DNA of 64,000 nucleotides from Campylobacter concisus. Its GTDB lineage: Bacteria > Campylobacterota > Campylobacteria > Campylobacterales > Campylobacteraceae. Each line of letters opens with the position of its first letter. Within the stretch, counting starts at the first letter, position 1. Positions 1 to 9,769 of this stretch are shown here, in pieces. The notes under the pieces were generated by a model that did not search any database, had not been told where the DNA came from, and worked only from the letters and a program-made list of their open reading frames with translations. The stretch is taken from the NCBI RefSeq assembly GCF_003048595.2, contig NZ_CP049270.1, positions 1,830,100 to 1,894,099 of the forward strand, in the 5' to 3' direction. The translations under genes and the position numbers were made by a program.

Positions 1-1262
1 CCAAGTAACTCGTCCGAGCTTTTGCACTCTTGCATATTTAGGCATGAGCAACTTTTATTTATCGCTTCTTTAAATTTCACCAAATTTTCAGGCGTAAGTG
101 TAAGTCCAGCCGCTCCTTTATGACCACCGTAGCTTGTTAGTAAATTTTCGTGGCTTGCTATGAGAGATAATATATCGAGCTTACCAATGCTTCTAGCGCT
201 GCCTTTTGCACGGCCTTTATCTATACTAAAGACGATAGCTGGCTTTGCAAAGTGCTTTGCTAGGCGGCTAGCTACGATGCCTATCACACCCTCGTGCCAC
301 TGCTCACCCCAAGTGATAATGACTTCATCGTCTTCTTTTACGTCCTTTAGCGAGCACTCAAAGAGTTGGCGCTCTTCCTCTTTTCTGGAGTTGTTAAATT
401 CAATGATCATATCAAGATAGTTGTAGGCTTCCTCGATACTTTTAGCACGTAAAAAGTTAAATGAATTCATCGCATCGTCCATGCGTCCGGCTGAATTTAT
501 AAGCGGAGCTATAAGAAAGCTAATATCATCACACTCAAATTTTTCCTTACCATAAAACTCTTTTATAGCGTGAAATGCGGAACGCTTAGACGCATTTAGC
601 TTACAAATGCCAAGACGAACAAGCATTCTATTCATATCTCTTAGCTCCATCATATCAGCGATTATCGCGATAGCTAAAAGCTCTAGAAATTTGCTCATAT
701 CATAATTTAGCCCAAAAACATCCTTTAACGCTCCAACCAAATACCAAGCGACCTCAGCGCCACAAATTTCGATATTTGGGAAGTTGCAGTCTTCTTGTTT
801 TGGATTAATGATCGCATAAGCTTCTGGGAGAACAGCTGGTGGCATGTGATGATCAGTGATAATAAGATCGATGCCTTTTTCTTTGCAGATAATGGCCGCA
901 TCGTTTGCAGAGATGCCGTTATCAACGGTTATAATCAAGCTTACATCGGCTGAGAGTTCGTCTATTATCTCAGGGTTTAGCCCATATCCATCTTTAAATC
1001 TATTTGGAATTTTTACTAGGTAGTCTTTCACGCCAAGATCATCAAAAAACTCGGCCAAAATTACGCTCGAAACCACACCGTCAACATCATAATCGCCCAC
1101 AATGGCTATACGCTCGTTTTTCTCGATCGCTTCTTTTATGCGGTTAGCGCCTTTGTATATATCTTTTAAGGCACTTGGTGTCGGAATTTCACTAATTTTT
1201 TTATGTATGTCGTTACAAAATCTATGCGCTAGTAAATTCCTTATATCCTCTTTATTTAGCAT
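1..1262 (-). CDS. recJ: Single-stranded-DNA-specific exonuclease RecJ (3' end cut by window)
   Basis: RecJ is a 5'-3' exonuclease on single-stranded DNA used in recombination and repair. About 420 N-terminal residues are visible; the C-terminus lies beyond base 1. The DHH-family motifs are present: VGDYDVDG near residue 55, TDHH near residue 134, and the DHHA1 motif GGHKGAAG near residue 377. I place the start at the ATG at 1262 (MLNKEDIRN); the frame stays open upstream to a TTG, but no good ribosome binding site favours it. In C. jejuni recJ directly follows pyrG; here a Rid-family gene on the other strand separates them. The family assignment is secure; only the exact start is uncertain. 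Confidence 0.93.
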   Translation of the reverse strand, partial: MLNKEDIRNLLAHRFCNDIHKKISEIPTPSALKDIYKGANRIKEAIEKNERIAIVGDYDVDGVVSSVILAEFFDDLGVKDYLVKIPNRFKDGYGLNPEIIDELSADVSLIITVDNGISANDAAIICKEKGIDLIITDHHMPPAVLPEAYAIINPKQEDCNFPNIEICGAEVAWYLVGALKDVFGLNYDMSKFLELLAIAIIADMMELRDMNRMLVRLGICKLNASKRSAFHAIKEFYGKEKFECDDISFLIAPLINSAGRMDDAMNSFNFLRAKSIEEAYNYLDMIIEFNNSRKEEERQLFECSLKDVKEDDEVIITWGEQWHEGVIGIVASRLAKHFAKPAIVFSIDKGRAKGSARSIGKLDILSLIASHENLLTSYGGHKGAAGLTLTPENLVKFKEAINKSCSCLNMQECKSSDELL

Positions 1263-1374
1263 GGTTTTGGCAAGAATTTTTAAAGAACTTGCCAACTTTA
1301 TTTAATGCCACTTGTTTACTTAAATTTACACCCATATTGCCAAAAATTTGGCTATAAAAATACTTCTTTTTCAT
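1252..1374 (-). CDS. Possible 40-residue protein overlapping the recJ start
   Basis: A short frame starting MKKKYFYSQIF and ending NHAK stops 11 nt inside recJ, so translation of the two could be coupled. It is very basic (about nine lysines) and has no signal peptide or membrane segment. The upstream ribosome binding site is weak (GAAAG). I recognise no family. It may be leader sequence read by chance; the overlap with the recJ start is its main support. Confidence 0.25.
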   Translation of the reverse strand: MKKKYFYSQIFGNMGVNLSKQVALNKVGKFFKNSCQNHAK

Positions 1375-1571
1375 CGCAATCTTTCGTCTTTATTTTGAAT
1401 GCTTGGATTATATCTTTTTGAAATTTAATTTCTTATAATTTTAAATAAAAGTAGGATTTATAGGGCCAAGGATATGTTTGAAGGCTATATTAAATTGATA
1501 GTCTTTACAAATTTATCGCCGCCAAAGCAAGCGTAATATAAAATACCGAAGTCTTTAAAAAAGGACGAAAA

Positions 1572-2006
1572 ATGAACGTAAAATTTGACATGACTCCTGG
1601 ATACGGAGAAAAACAGTTAAAAGAATTCGGCTACTCACAAGTGGCCGTGATAGGCGACCGCATTGAAATTTCGGGGCAAGGCGGCTGGGACGACCGCTGG
1701 AATTTCCCGCAAAATTTAAAAGACGAGATAGAACAAGCCTTTAAAAACGTAGAACGCACGCTGGCCGTAGTCGGAGCCTCTTGGAACGATGTTTTTAGCG
1801 TGCACTCATATCACGTAGGCTTTGAGCCGGCGGTAAACGGCATAATGACCAAGCTTTTTAAAAAATACATGCCCACTCATGCGCCGCTTTGGACATGCCT
1901 TGGAGTAGAGAAACTAGGCGATCCGAAAATGCGCGTAGAGATACGTGTCAGCGCCGTGGCCAAAAAAAATTCAAGCCACTCGGACGAAAATTTGCGCTCG
2001 TTTTGA
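1572..2006 (+). CDS. Rid (YjgF/YER057c/UK114) family protein
   Basis: A 144-residue single-domain protein of the Rid family, whose best-known members hydrolyse reactive enamine/imine intermediates. Family signs are the ISGQGGWD segment near residue 33, the APLWTCLGVEKL stretch near 104 and RVEIRVSA near 121. Aligned by eye to E. coli RidA, the catalytic arginine (Arg105) corresponds to Lys114, so this looks like a Rid subfamily without the classical deaminase residue; its substrate is unknown. A good ribosome binding site (AAAGGA) precedes the ATG. The gene is somewhat richer in G+C and CpG than its neighbours and sits on the opposite strand between pyrG and recJ, which suggests later insertion, perhaps by transfer. 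Confidence 0.82.
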   Translation: MNVKFDMTPGYGEKQLKEFGYSQVAVIGDRIEISGQGGWDDRWNFPQNLKDEIEQAFKNVERTLAVVGASWNDVFSVHSYHVGFEPAVNGIMTKLFKKYMPTHAPLWTCLGVEKLGDPKMRVEIRVSAVAKKNSSHSDENLRSF

Positions 2007-2172
2007 GCTAAATTTGAGTCTTGTGGCAAAATTCAAAAACGCAGTGAACTAAAAACGAAAGCAAATTTTAAAAATCGGCAAGCGTAAATTTAGCAGAAAA
2101 TTTAAAGGTGGCGGGACGTGAAATTTGAGCGAGTAAAGACGGTGAAAAGTAAAATTTAAGAGAGTAAAAGAG

Positions 2173-2199
2173 AAATTTTAGAGCGCAAAGGCTCTAAAT

Positions 2200-2202
<3 letters not shown>
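2173..2202 (-). terminator. Hairpin terminator at the end of pyrG, possibly bidirectional
   Basis: An inverted repeat (AAATTTTAGAGC ... GCTCTAAATTT) with a six-base loop begins at the pyrG stop codon. On the minus strand it is followed by a T-rich stretch. It could also end transcripts coming from the converging Rid-family gene. Confidence 0.6.
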
Positions 2203-3843
<1,641 letters not shown>

Positions 3844-3959
3844 TTAAATTTATTTATTTTTTAATTGCGGATTATACCCCTTAAATATTTAGTAAGGCAT
3901 TAATCGTATAAATTTTAAAAATTATTCTTTAAGTCTTTTTGTTATAGACTTCAAAAACT

Positions 3960-4175
3960 ATGATAAAAAACTACCTAAACATCATTGCCTCTTTATATAT
4001 AGAGGGCTTTAAAAATATGAAAATAGGCAAAAAATTATGGCTTCTCATAATAATAAAGCTTATCATCATGTTTGGAATTTTAAAAGCCTTCATCTTTAAC
4101 GAGACTCTTAATACCAAATTTCAAACCGACGAAGAAAAAAGCGAATTTGTTATTCGTAATCTAATAAAGGAATAA
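3960..4175 (+). CDS. DUF4492 small membrane-associated protein, first gene of the cyd operon
   Basis: A 71-residue protein with one clear hydrophobic segment (about residues 27-46, KLWLLIIIKLIIMFGIL) preceded by a basic amphipathic stretch, and an acidic C-terminal tail. From memory, DUF4492 proteins are small single-span proteins found upstream of cytochrome bd oxidase genes in Campylobacterota and Bacteroidetes. The stop codon is one base before the cydA ATG, so the two are almost certainly co-translated. A role in oxidase assembly or stability is inferred from context; no catalytic residues are evident. Confidence 0.8.
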   Translation: MIKNYLNIIASLYIEGFKNMKIGKKLWLLIIIKLIIMFGILKAFIFNETLNTKFQTDEEKSEFVIRNLIKE

Positions 4176-4176
4176 A

Positions 4177-5712
4177 ATGTCTGAGATGGATTTTGTTGAT
4201 TGGTCTAGGGCTCAGTTTGCGCTGACTGCCATTTACCACTTTTTGTTTGTCCCACTTACTTTGGGGCTAAGTTTTATCATCGCCATTATGGAGACGATAT
4301 ATGTTAAAACCGGCGATAAAGTCTGGCTTGAGATAACGAAATTTTGGCTAAAGCTCTTTGGTATAAATTTCGCTATCGGCGTTGCTACTGGCATCATCAT
4401 GGAGTTTGAATTTGGTACAAACTGGGCAAATTACAGCTGGTTTGTCGGCGATATATTCGGCGCTCCACTTGCTATTGAAGGCTTGCTCGCATTTTTCATG
4501 GAGAGTACATTTTTTGCCATTATGTTTTTTGGCTGGGATAAAGTCAGCAAAAAATTTCACCTACTTTCAACTTGGCTTGTTGCGATTGGTTCAAATTTAA
4601 GCGCACTTTGGATCTTGATCGCAAATGGCTGGATGCAATATCCTATCGGCATGAAATTTAACCCAGATACCGCTAGAATGGAGATGGAAAATTTCTTCGA
4701 AGTAGCGCTAAATCCACTTGGTATTAGTAAATTTTTACACACAGTAACTAGCGGCTACACTATCTCAGCTCTTTTTGTGATAGGAATTTCTGCTTGGTTT
4801 TTAATCAAAAAACGCCACATATTACTAGCTAAAAAAAGTATCGTCGTTGCTAGCGCATTTGGACTTATCACATCGGTATTTTTGCTACTTAGCGGCGATG
4901 AGAGCGCATATTTTGTAGCTCAAAAGCAGCCTATGAAGCTTGCAGCCATGGAGGGACTTTATAAGGGCGAGAAAAACGCTGGTCTAGTTGCCGCTGGTAT
5001 TTTAAACCCAGCTAAAAAGCTTGGCGATGAAAGCGATGCATTTTTGTTTGAGATAAAAGTACCTTATGCGCTTGGCATCATGGCAAACAGAGAACTAGAC
5101 TCATTTACACCAGGCATTGACGACCTACTTTATGGCAATAATGAGCACAATCTAATAAGCGTCGAAGAGAAGATGGCAAAGGGTAAAGTAGCTATCGAAG
5201 CTCTTAAAAACTACAAAGAAGCCAAAAAAGCAAATGACGAGAGCTTGATGAAAAGCTCGCTTTCAAATTTAGAAAGCAACCTAAATTTCTTAGGATATGG
5301 CTATCTTAAAGACGCAAAAGAAGCTGTGCCACCAGTTGCACTTACATTTTATAGCTTCCACATCATGGTTGCTCTTGGTACTTACTTCATAGCTCTTTTT
5401 GCTATCACTCTTTATCTAAATCTCTCAAGAAAATATAAATTTGAAAACATAAGAGCATTTTTATGGATCTGCCTCTTTACCATACCGCTTGGCTACATCG
5501 CAGCTGAAGCTGGCTGGATAGTAGCAGAGGTCGGCCGTCAGCCTTGGGTGATACAAGATCTCATGACCGTTGGCGTAGGAGCTACAAATTTATCTGACTC
5601 AAATGTCAAAATTTCATTTACATTATTTGCTGTTTTATTTACGGTCTTGCTGATTGCCGAGATCAAAATCATGCTTAAGCAAATAAAGATAGGATTTAAC
5701 GACCATGCATAG
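4177..5712 (+). CDS. cydA: Cytochrome bd-type (CioA/CydA) quinol oxidase subunit I
   Basis: Large heme-bearing subunit of the membrane-bound quinol oxidase that reduces oxygen to water at low oxygen tension. Its 511 residues are mostly transmembrane helices. The heme ligands can be placed: His21 (E. coli His19), His188 in SKFLHTV (E. coli His186) and Met397 in FHIMVALG (E. coli Met393). The GRQPWVIQD motif of the family lies near residue 449. The periplasmic Q-loop is of moderate length and unlike the E. coli long form, consistent with the cyanide-insensitive CioAB type described in C. jejuni. Overlaps cydB by 8 bases. Confidence 0.97.
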   Translation: MSEMDFVDWSRAQFALTAIYHFLFVPLTLGLSFIIAIMETIYVKTGDKVWLEITKFWLKLFGINFAIGVATGIIMEFEFGTNWANYSWFVGDIFGAPLAIEGLLAFFMESTFFAIMFFGWDKVSKKFHLLSTWLVAIGSNLSALWILIANGWMQYPIGMKFNPDTARMEMENFFEVALNPLGISKFLHTVTSGYTISALFVIGISAWFLIKKRHILLAKKSIVVASAFGLITSVFLLLSGDESAYFVAQKQPMKLAAMEGLYKGEKNAGLVAAGILNPAKKLGDESDAFLFEIKVPYALGIMANRELDSFTPGIDDLLYGNNEHNLISVEEKMAKGKVAIEALKNYKEAKKANDESLMKSSLSNLESNLNFLGYGYLKDAKEAVPPVALTFYSFHIMVALGTYFIALFAITLYLNLSRKYKFENIRAFLWICLFTIPLGYIAAEAGWIVAEVGRQPWVIQDLMTVGVGATNLSDSNVKISFTLFAVLFTVLLIAEIKIMLKQIKIGFNDHA

Positions 5713-6829
5713 TTTAAGCTTAGAAAATTTACAAATTTATTGGTGGTTTATAGTTAGCCTTCTTGGCGGACTTTTAGTCTTTATGATGTTTGTTCAAGGT
5801 GGTCAAACGCTCATCTTTAGCCTTGGCAAGGACGAGATTAAAAAAGATATGCTCATAAATTCTATCGGTAGAAAATGGGAGCTTACATTTACGACGCTTG
5901 TTATGTTTGGAGGCGCGTGCTTTGCGGCGTTCCCGCTATTTTACGCTACGAGTTTTGGTGGCGCTTACTGGGTTTGGCTGGCTATTTTATTTTGCTTTAT
6001 CATCCAAGCTGTAAGCTACGAGTACCGCAAAAAGCCTGATAACTTCTTAGGCGCTAGAACTTATGAAATTTTCCTTTTCATAAATGGCTCACTTGGCGTT
6101 ATCCTTATTGGCATGGCGGTTAGTACATTTTTTAGCGGAAGTGACTTTGTGCTAAATGAGCACAACTTTGTCGAGTGGAAGACTCCGTTTCGCGGCCTTG
6201 AAGCTTTGGCAAATCCTTACTTGTACTTGCTTGGCATAGCGATGTTTTTCCTATCTCGCGTAGGCGGCTGCTTATACCTTATAAATAACATCGCGGACGG
6301 CGAATTTATACAAAACGCCAGAAAGCAACTGCTTGTTAATACCGTGCTATTCTTGCCATTTTTCTTAGGATTTCTTGCGTGGATACTTACAAAAGATGGC
6401 TTTGCATACGACGCAAATGGCGTAGTTAGCCTTATGCCTTACAAATACGCTATAAATTTGATCGAAATGCCTATCGTTGGCGCGCTACTGCTTATTGGCG
6501 TTCTTTTGGTACTTGTTGGAATTTTCCAAGGGGCATTTACAAAAAGCATACGTGGAATTTTTGCTTATGGCCTTGGCGTTACGCTAGCTGTAACCGCACT
6601 ATTTTTGATAACAGGCCTAAATGGTACTGCGTTTTATCCGTCATTTAGCGACCTTTCTAGCTCGCTAACTATCAAAAATGCAAGCTCTAGCCACTATACG
6701 CTTGGCGTTATGGCCTATGTTAGTTTGCTAGTGCCAGTAGTGCTTGCTTATATCATCGTCGTTTGGCGAGCGATAGATAGCAAGAAGATCACGCAAGACG
6801 AGATCAAAAACGATCATCACGCATACTAA
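5705..6829 (+). CDS. cydB: Cytochrome bd-type quinol oxidase subunit II
   Basis: Second core subunit of the oxidase, 374 residues, all-helical and membrane-embedded with roughly eight or nine spans. It starts inside the 3' end of cydA (8-base overlap), showing translational coupling. The conserved N-terminal region (LQIYWWFIVSLLGGLLVFM) and the segment GRKWELTF near residue 57 fit the CydB/CioB family. Length agrees with family members (about 370-380). It is followed after 10 bases by a 33-residue hydrophobic protein that probably belongs to the same complex. Confidence 0.96.
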   Translation: MHSLSLENLQIYWWFIVSLLGGLLVFMMFVQGGQTLIFSLGKDEIKKDMLINSIGRKWELTFTTLVMFGGACFAAFPLFYATSFGGAYWVWLAILFCFIIQAVSYEYRKKPDNFLGARTYEIFLFINGSLGVILIGMAVSTFFSGSDFVLNEHNFVEWKTPFRGLEALANPYLYLLGIAMFFLSRVGGCLYLINNIADGEFIQNARKQLLVNTVLFLPFFLGFLAWILTKDGFAYDANGVVSLMPYKYAINLIEMPIVGALLLIGVLLVLVGIFQGAFTKSIRGIFAYGLGVTLAVTALFLITGLNGTAFYPSFSDLSSSLTIKNASSSHYTLGVMAYVSLLVPVVLAYIIVVWRAIDSKKITQDEIKNDHHAY

Positions 6830-6839
6830 GGATACAAAG

Positions 6840-6941
6840 ATGTTAGAAGCAGGAATTTTTTTGATACTTTGGCCAGTGACATTGTTTGCTAGCTACAAAT
6901 TTGTACTATTTGCTTTAAAGAAATTTGAAGCAAATAACTAA
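6840..6941 (+). CDS. CydX-like 33-residue membrane protein of the oxidase operon
   Basis: A short frame starting MLEAGIFLILWPV and ending KKFEANN lies 10 bases after cydB with an AAGGA ribosome binding site. It encodes one transmembrane helix followed by a short basic-then-acidic tail. Size, position and topology match the small accessory subunits of bd oxidases (CydX, about 37 residues, and the CydH/CydY type), although I see no direct sequence similarity to E. coli CydX. A strong hairpin terminator begins one base after its stop, so it is inside the transcript. The subunit role is inferred. Confidence 0.7.
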   Translation: MLEAGIFLILWPVTLFASYKFVLFALKKFEANN

Positions 6942-6979
6942 AATTTAGGGGCTTTTGCTCCTAAATTCTTCTTTTTTTA
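6942..6979 (+). terminator. Intrinsic terminator of the cyd operon
   Basis: An 11-base stem (AATTTAGGGGC / GCTCCTAAATT, one G-T pair) with a TTTT loop is followed by CTTCTTTTTTT. It starts directly after the CydX-like gene. Confidence 0.85.
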
Positions 6980-7091
6980 CTCTTTAAAACGACTTCTTTA
7001 TAAATTTACTTAAGCCACTTTTCATATAAGCGTTAGTTCTGTGTGAAATTTAGGTAGTAAGATATCATTAAATTTTATTAAAGGAGCGAAA

Positions 7092-8861
7092 ATGAGCAAG
7101 AATTTCTTAGGTTCTGTTGCCCTTGCGGCTGTTTTGGTTAGTGGTCTTAGTGTAGGCATCACGCCACTAGAGGCTGGAGTCCTGGCTCATCACGTAAAGG
7201 TTCAAGGCGAACTTGGATCAGTCTTTATAAATCCTTACGACGTATCTCCGCTAACTGCGATCATCGATAGAGCTGGCAAAGATATCAAAGATATCCACGT
7301 CAAAGTAAAAGGCAAGCCAGATGGTGGTATCGATATCGACTACAATGTCTCAGAGCATGCCCTGCTTACGCATGATGGTGTGCCTATTTGGGGACTTTAT
7401 CCTGACTATCTAAACGAGGTCGTGCTTAGTTATACATTTAACGGAGCTAAAAAGGTAGAAATATATAAAATTTACGCCCAGCCTATCGTCACATATAGCC
7501 GTGATTTTAGATTTTCTCACATGCAAAAGACTCGCGTCAAAAAGGTCGATCCTGCCTTTAAAAACAGGCTCTATCTCATAAATAACACGATCACAAGCGT
7601 CTATAAACCACTTGATTGGAAAAATGGCGGAGCTGCTAGCTGGAACGACTTTACCGAAAACTACATCGTAGATACCAAAGGCGAAGTCAGATGGTATCTT
7701 GACTATCAAAAATTTTACGACCGCAGCGAGCGCAGAGTGATGGATGGAGGCATGATGATGGGCTTTCATCAGCTAAAAAATGGCGATATCAGCTTTGGTA
7801 TGGCTCAAAGATATCTAAGATATGACCTTATGGGAAAAGAAATTTATAACCGCCCGCTTCCAAGAGGCTACATCGATCTAAGCCATGAAGTTATGCCATT
7901 AAAGGATGATCACGCACTTCTTAGGGTTGGCAAATACAACTACCACCACAAAGATGGCAAAATTTCTCACACTATAAGAGACCACATCATCGAGGTCGAT
8001 AGCACCGGTAAGGTGGTCGAAGAGTGGGATCTAAATGAAATTTTTGGTAACAACGTCTACCGCAGCAACCTCATAAAAGCGCTTGATGCTAGAGCTGTTT
8101 GCCTAAACATCGACATGGACGCAAAGGAGATAAAGATAAGTAATGATCTACCATTTGGCGACATCACCTCTACTGGCACAGGTAGAAACTGGGCTCACGT
8201 AAATTCTATCTCATACGATGAGAGCGACGATAGCATTATCCTCTCACTTCGCCACCAAGGTATCGTTAAAATCGGCCGCGATAAAAAAGTAAAATGGATA
8301 CTAGCTTCGCCTGAGGGCTGGAGTGAAGAATTTAAAGCCAAAGTACTAACTCCAGTTGACAGCAAAGGCAATAAGATAAAATGCGAAAACTCAAAATGCG
8401 AGGGCGAATTTGACTGGTCATGGACTCAGCACACTGCATGGCTAACACCAAGATATGATAACAAAGGCAGTGTAAAACACCTAAGCGTCTTTGACAATGG
8501 CGATGCAAGAGGCATGGAGCAGCCAGCCTTTAAAGAGGATAAATATTCACGTGCGGTTGAGTACAAGATAGATGAGAAAAAGGGCACGGTTGAGCAAACT
8601 TGGCAGTTTGGTAAGGAGCGTGGCTTTGACTTTTATAGCGCAGTCACTAGCAACGTCGAGTGGCAAAAGGATAAAAATACCTACTTCATCTCAAGCTCAA
8701 ATGTAAATTTGCTCCGTCCTGATAAGACTATCAAAATGGTCTTAGTTGAGATCGATCCAAAGACAAATGAGATCAAATTTGAGATGGACGTGGACTCTGC
8801 TTCAAGAGATGATGTTGCTTATAGGGCGATGGTTATTGATCCGGAGGTATTTAGTTATTAG
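7092..8861 (+). CDS. astA: Periplasmic aryl-sulfate sulfotransferase (AssT/AstA type)
   Basis: Transfers sulfuryl groups from phenolic sulfate esters to other phenols in the periplasm; this is the enzyme behind Campylobacter 'arylsulfatase' activity. 589 residues with a signal peptide (hydrophobic core 8-27, likely cut after PLEA), an N-terminal beta-sandwich domain and a beta-propeller. Active-site residues align with E. coli AssT: His369 (His356), Arg387 (Arg374, same spacing of 18) and His447 (the transiently sulfated His436). His226 in GFHQL may match His252. Cys431 and Cys436 lie just before His447 and probably form the disulfide needed for activity. No dsbL/dsbI-like thiol oxidase genes are adjacent. 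Own ribosome binding site AAAGGAG. Confidence 0.9.
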   Translation: MSKNFLGSVALAAVLVSGLSVGITPLEAGVLAHHVKVQGELGSVFINPYDVSPLTAIIDRAGKDIKDIHVKVKGKPDGGIDIDYNVSEHALLTHDGVPIWGLYPDYLNEVVLSYTFNGAKKVEIYKIYAQPIVTYSRDFRFSHMQKTRVKKVDPAFKNRLYLINNTITSVYKPLDWKNGGAASWNDFTENYIVDTKGEVRWYLDYQKFYDRSERRVMDGGMMMGFHQLKNGDISFGMAQRYLRYDLMGKEIYNRPLPRGYIDLSHEVMPLKDDHALLRVGKYNYHHKDGKISHTIRDHIIEVDSTGKVVEEWDLNEIFGNNVYRSNLIKALDARAVCLNIDMDAKEIKISNDLPFGDITSTGTGRNWAHVNSISYDESDDSIILSLRHQGIVKIGRDKKVKWILASPEGWSEEFKAKVLTPVDSKGNKIKCENSKCEGEFDWSWTQHTAWLTPRYDNKGSVKHLSVFDNGDARGMEQPAFKEDKYSRAVEYKIDEKKGTVEQTWQFGKERGFDFYSAVTSNVEWQKDKNTYFISSSNVNLLRPDKTIKMVLVEIDPKTNEIKFEMDVDSASRDDVAYRAMVIDPEVFSY

Positions 8862-8867
8862 CAGTAT

Positions 8868-8892
8868 CTGGTGTGAGATTTTTCTCTCACCA
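8868..8892. terminator. Convergent hairpin between astA and a minus-strand gene
   Basis: CTGGTGTGAG and CTCTCACCAG form a stem with one mismatch and a short T-rich loop in the 35-base gap between two converging genes. It could terminate transcription from both sides. Confidence 0.5.
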
Positions 8893-8896
8893 GCTT

Positions 8897-9247
8897 TTAG
8901 TTGTTGTTTTGAAATTTATAGATTGCTTCTTTGATTCTAGTAAGGTTAAAATTTATCGCTCGCTCTAGCTCTGGCAAGTCTATATCTTTATCAGCTTCAA
9001 ATGCTTTTACCATATCGCTTAGCTCTTTTGTTTCATCACTTGCAAGAACTGTGCTTTTAAAATCATCATCGTCTATCTGGTCAAATTTTAAAAAGATCGA
9101 TGCAAATTTATCTTTTAAAATTTCTTTATTTAGCTTTCTATTTTCCAAAGCTTTCTTTGTTCCACCATTTTTATTACAGGTTCTAAATATAGAATCTATT
9201 GTTTCATTCACTTCATCAAGTAAAATTTCTGTTTTTTCACTTTGCAT
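8897..9247 (-). CDS. Hypothetical 116-residue alpha-helical protein
   Basis: I do not recognise this protein. It is soluble, charged and predicted helical (heptad-like spacing of Leu/Ile/Phe), with no signal peptide, membrane segment or catalytic motif. One acidic cluster (DQIDDDDFKS) lies near residue 75 and a single Cys near residue 24. It is a single-gene unit converging on astA. Codon use looks like its neighbours, so it is probably a genuine Campylobacter gene. Confidence 0.6.
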   Translation of the reverse strand: MQSEKTEILLDEVNETIDSIFRTCNKNGGTKKALENRKLNKEILKDKFASIFLKFDQIDDDDFKSTVLASDETKELSDMVKAFEADKDIDLPELERAINFNLTRIKEAIYKFQNNN

Positions 9248-9322
9248 ATAAAACTCTCTTAACTATAAATTAAATTTAAAATAAAAGCTAAATCGCTCTT
9301 GTTTTGGAGATTAGAAGTTGTT

Positions 9323-9544
9323 TTACTTCTTCGCGTAAAAAGGAAAAATTAAAGTTATATTTATGAAGTTATTTTCATAAAAGTTTGCGCCAGAATTTAA
9401 AATTTTAGTTTGCATTGGCATCACTTTTATGCCCTCTCTTTTTGCGATCATTTTCTCATCCTTGTTAAAAAATTTTATCGCATTGTATAAATTTTCATAA
9501 GTCTTGTAAATTGTACCAAGGTACAATAAAGCCCTATAAATCAA
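9323..9544 (-). CDS. Doubtful small ORF or gene remnant
   Basis: A 73-residue frame from a TTG start. A more credible start is the internal ATG at residue 32 (MIAKREGIKV), which has an AAGGATGAG sequence upstream and gives a 42-residue product. No family is recognised. The surroundings on both sides are non-coding and AT-rich, so this may be the tail of a decayed gene. Confidence 0.25.
   Translation of the reverse strand: MIYRALLYLGTIYKTYENLYNAIKFFNKDEKMIAKREGIKVMPMQTKILNSGANFYENNFINITLIFPFYAKK
9511..9526. promoter_or_regulatory. 16-base inverted repeat TTGTACC-AA-GGTACAA
   Basis: A perfect 7+7 inverted repeat with a 2-base centre, the size and form of a dimeric repressor operator. It lies about 245 bases upstream of ilvD, inside or near the 5' end of a doubtful small ORF. 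Function unknown. Confidence 0.35.
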
Positions 9545-9769
9545 TATTTATAACACATTGATAATATTTTTACGTTATTATTTTGCATACTGCTTTGATT
9601 AAAATTACCGAAATTTCGTAGCTATTTAGCTCATCCTTTTTGGATAAATTTTACAAATTTAATGTGTTATTTATGTAATAAAAAAATTTTTAAATTTGCA
9701 AAAATTTTTTAAAATCTTTGATACTTTATATGTGATAAAATCCTCTCAAATTTTAAAAAAGGATCAAAT

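Noticed and set aside
2007..2172. Repeated AAATTT-containing segments between the Rid-family gene and pyrG
   Set aside because: They resemble a tandem repeat at first sight, but spacing is irregular and the hexamer is just as frequent elsewhere in the window.
7410..7769. 119-residue minus-strand frame inside the sulfotransferase gene
   Set aside because: Lies wholly within a well-supported gene and shows no conserved motif or ribosome binding site.
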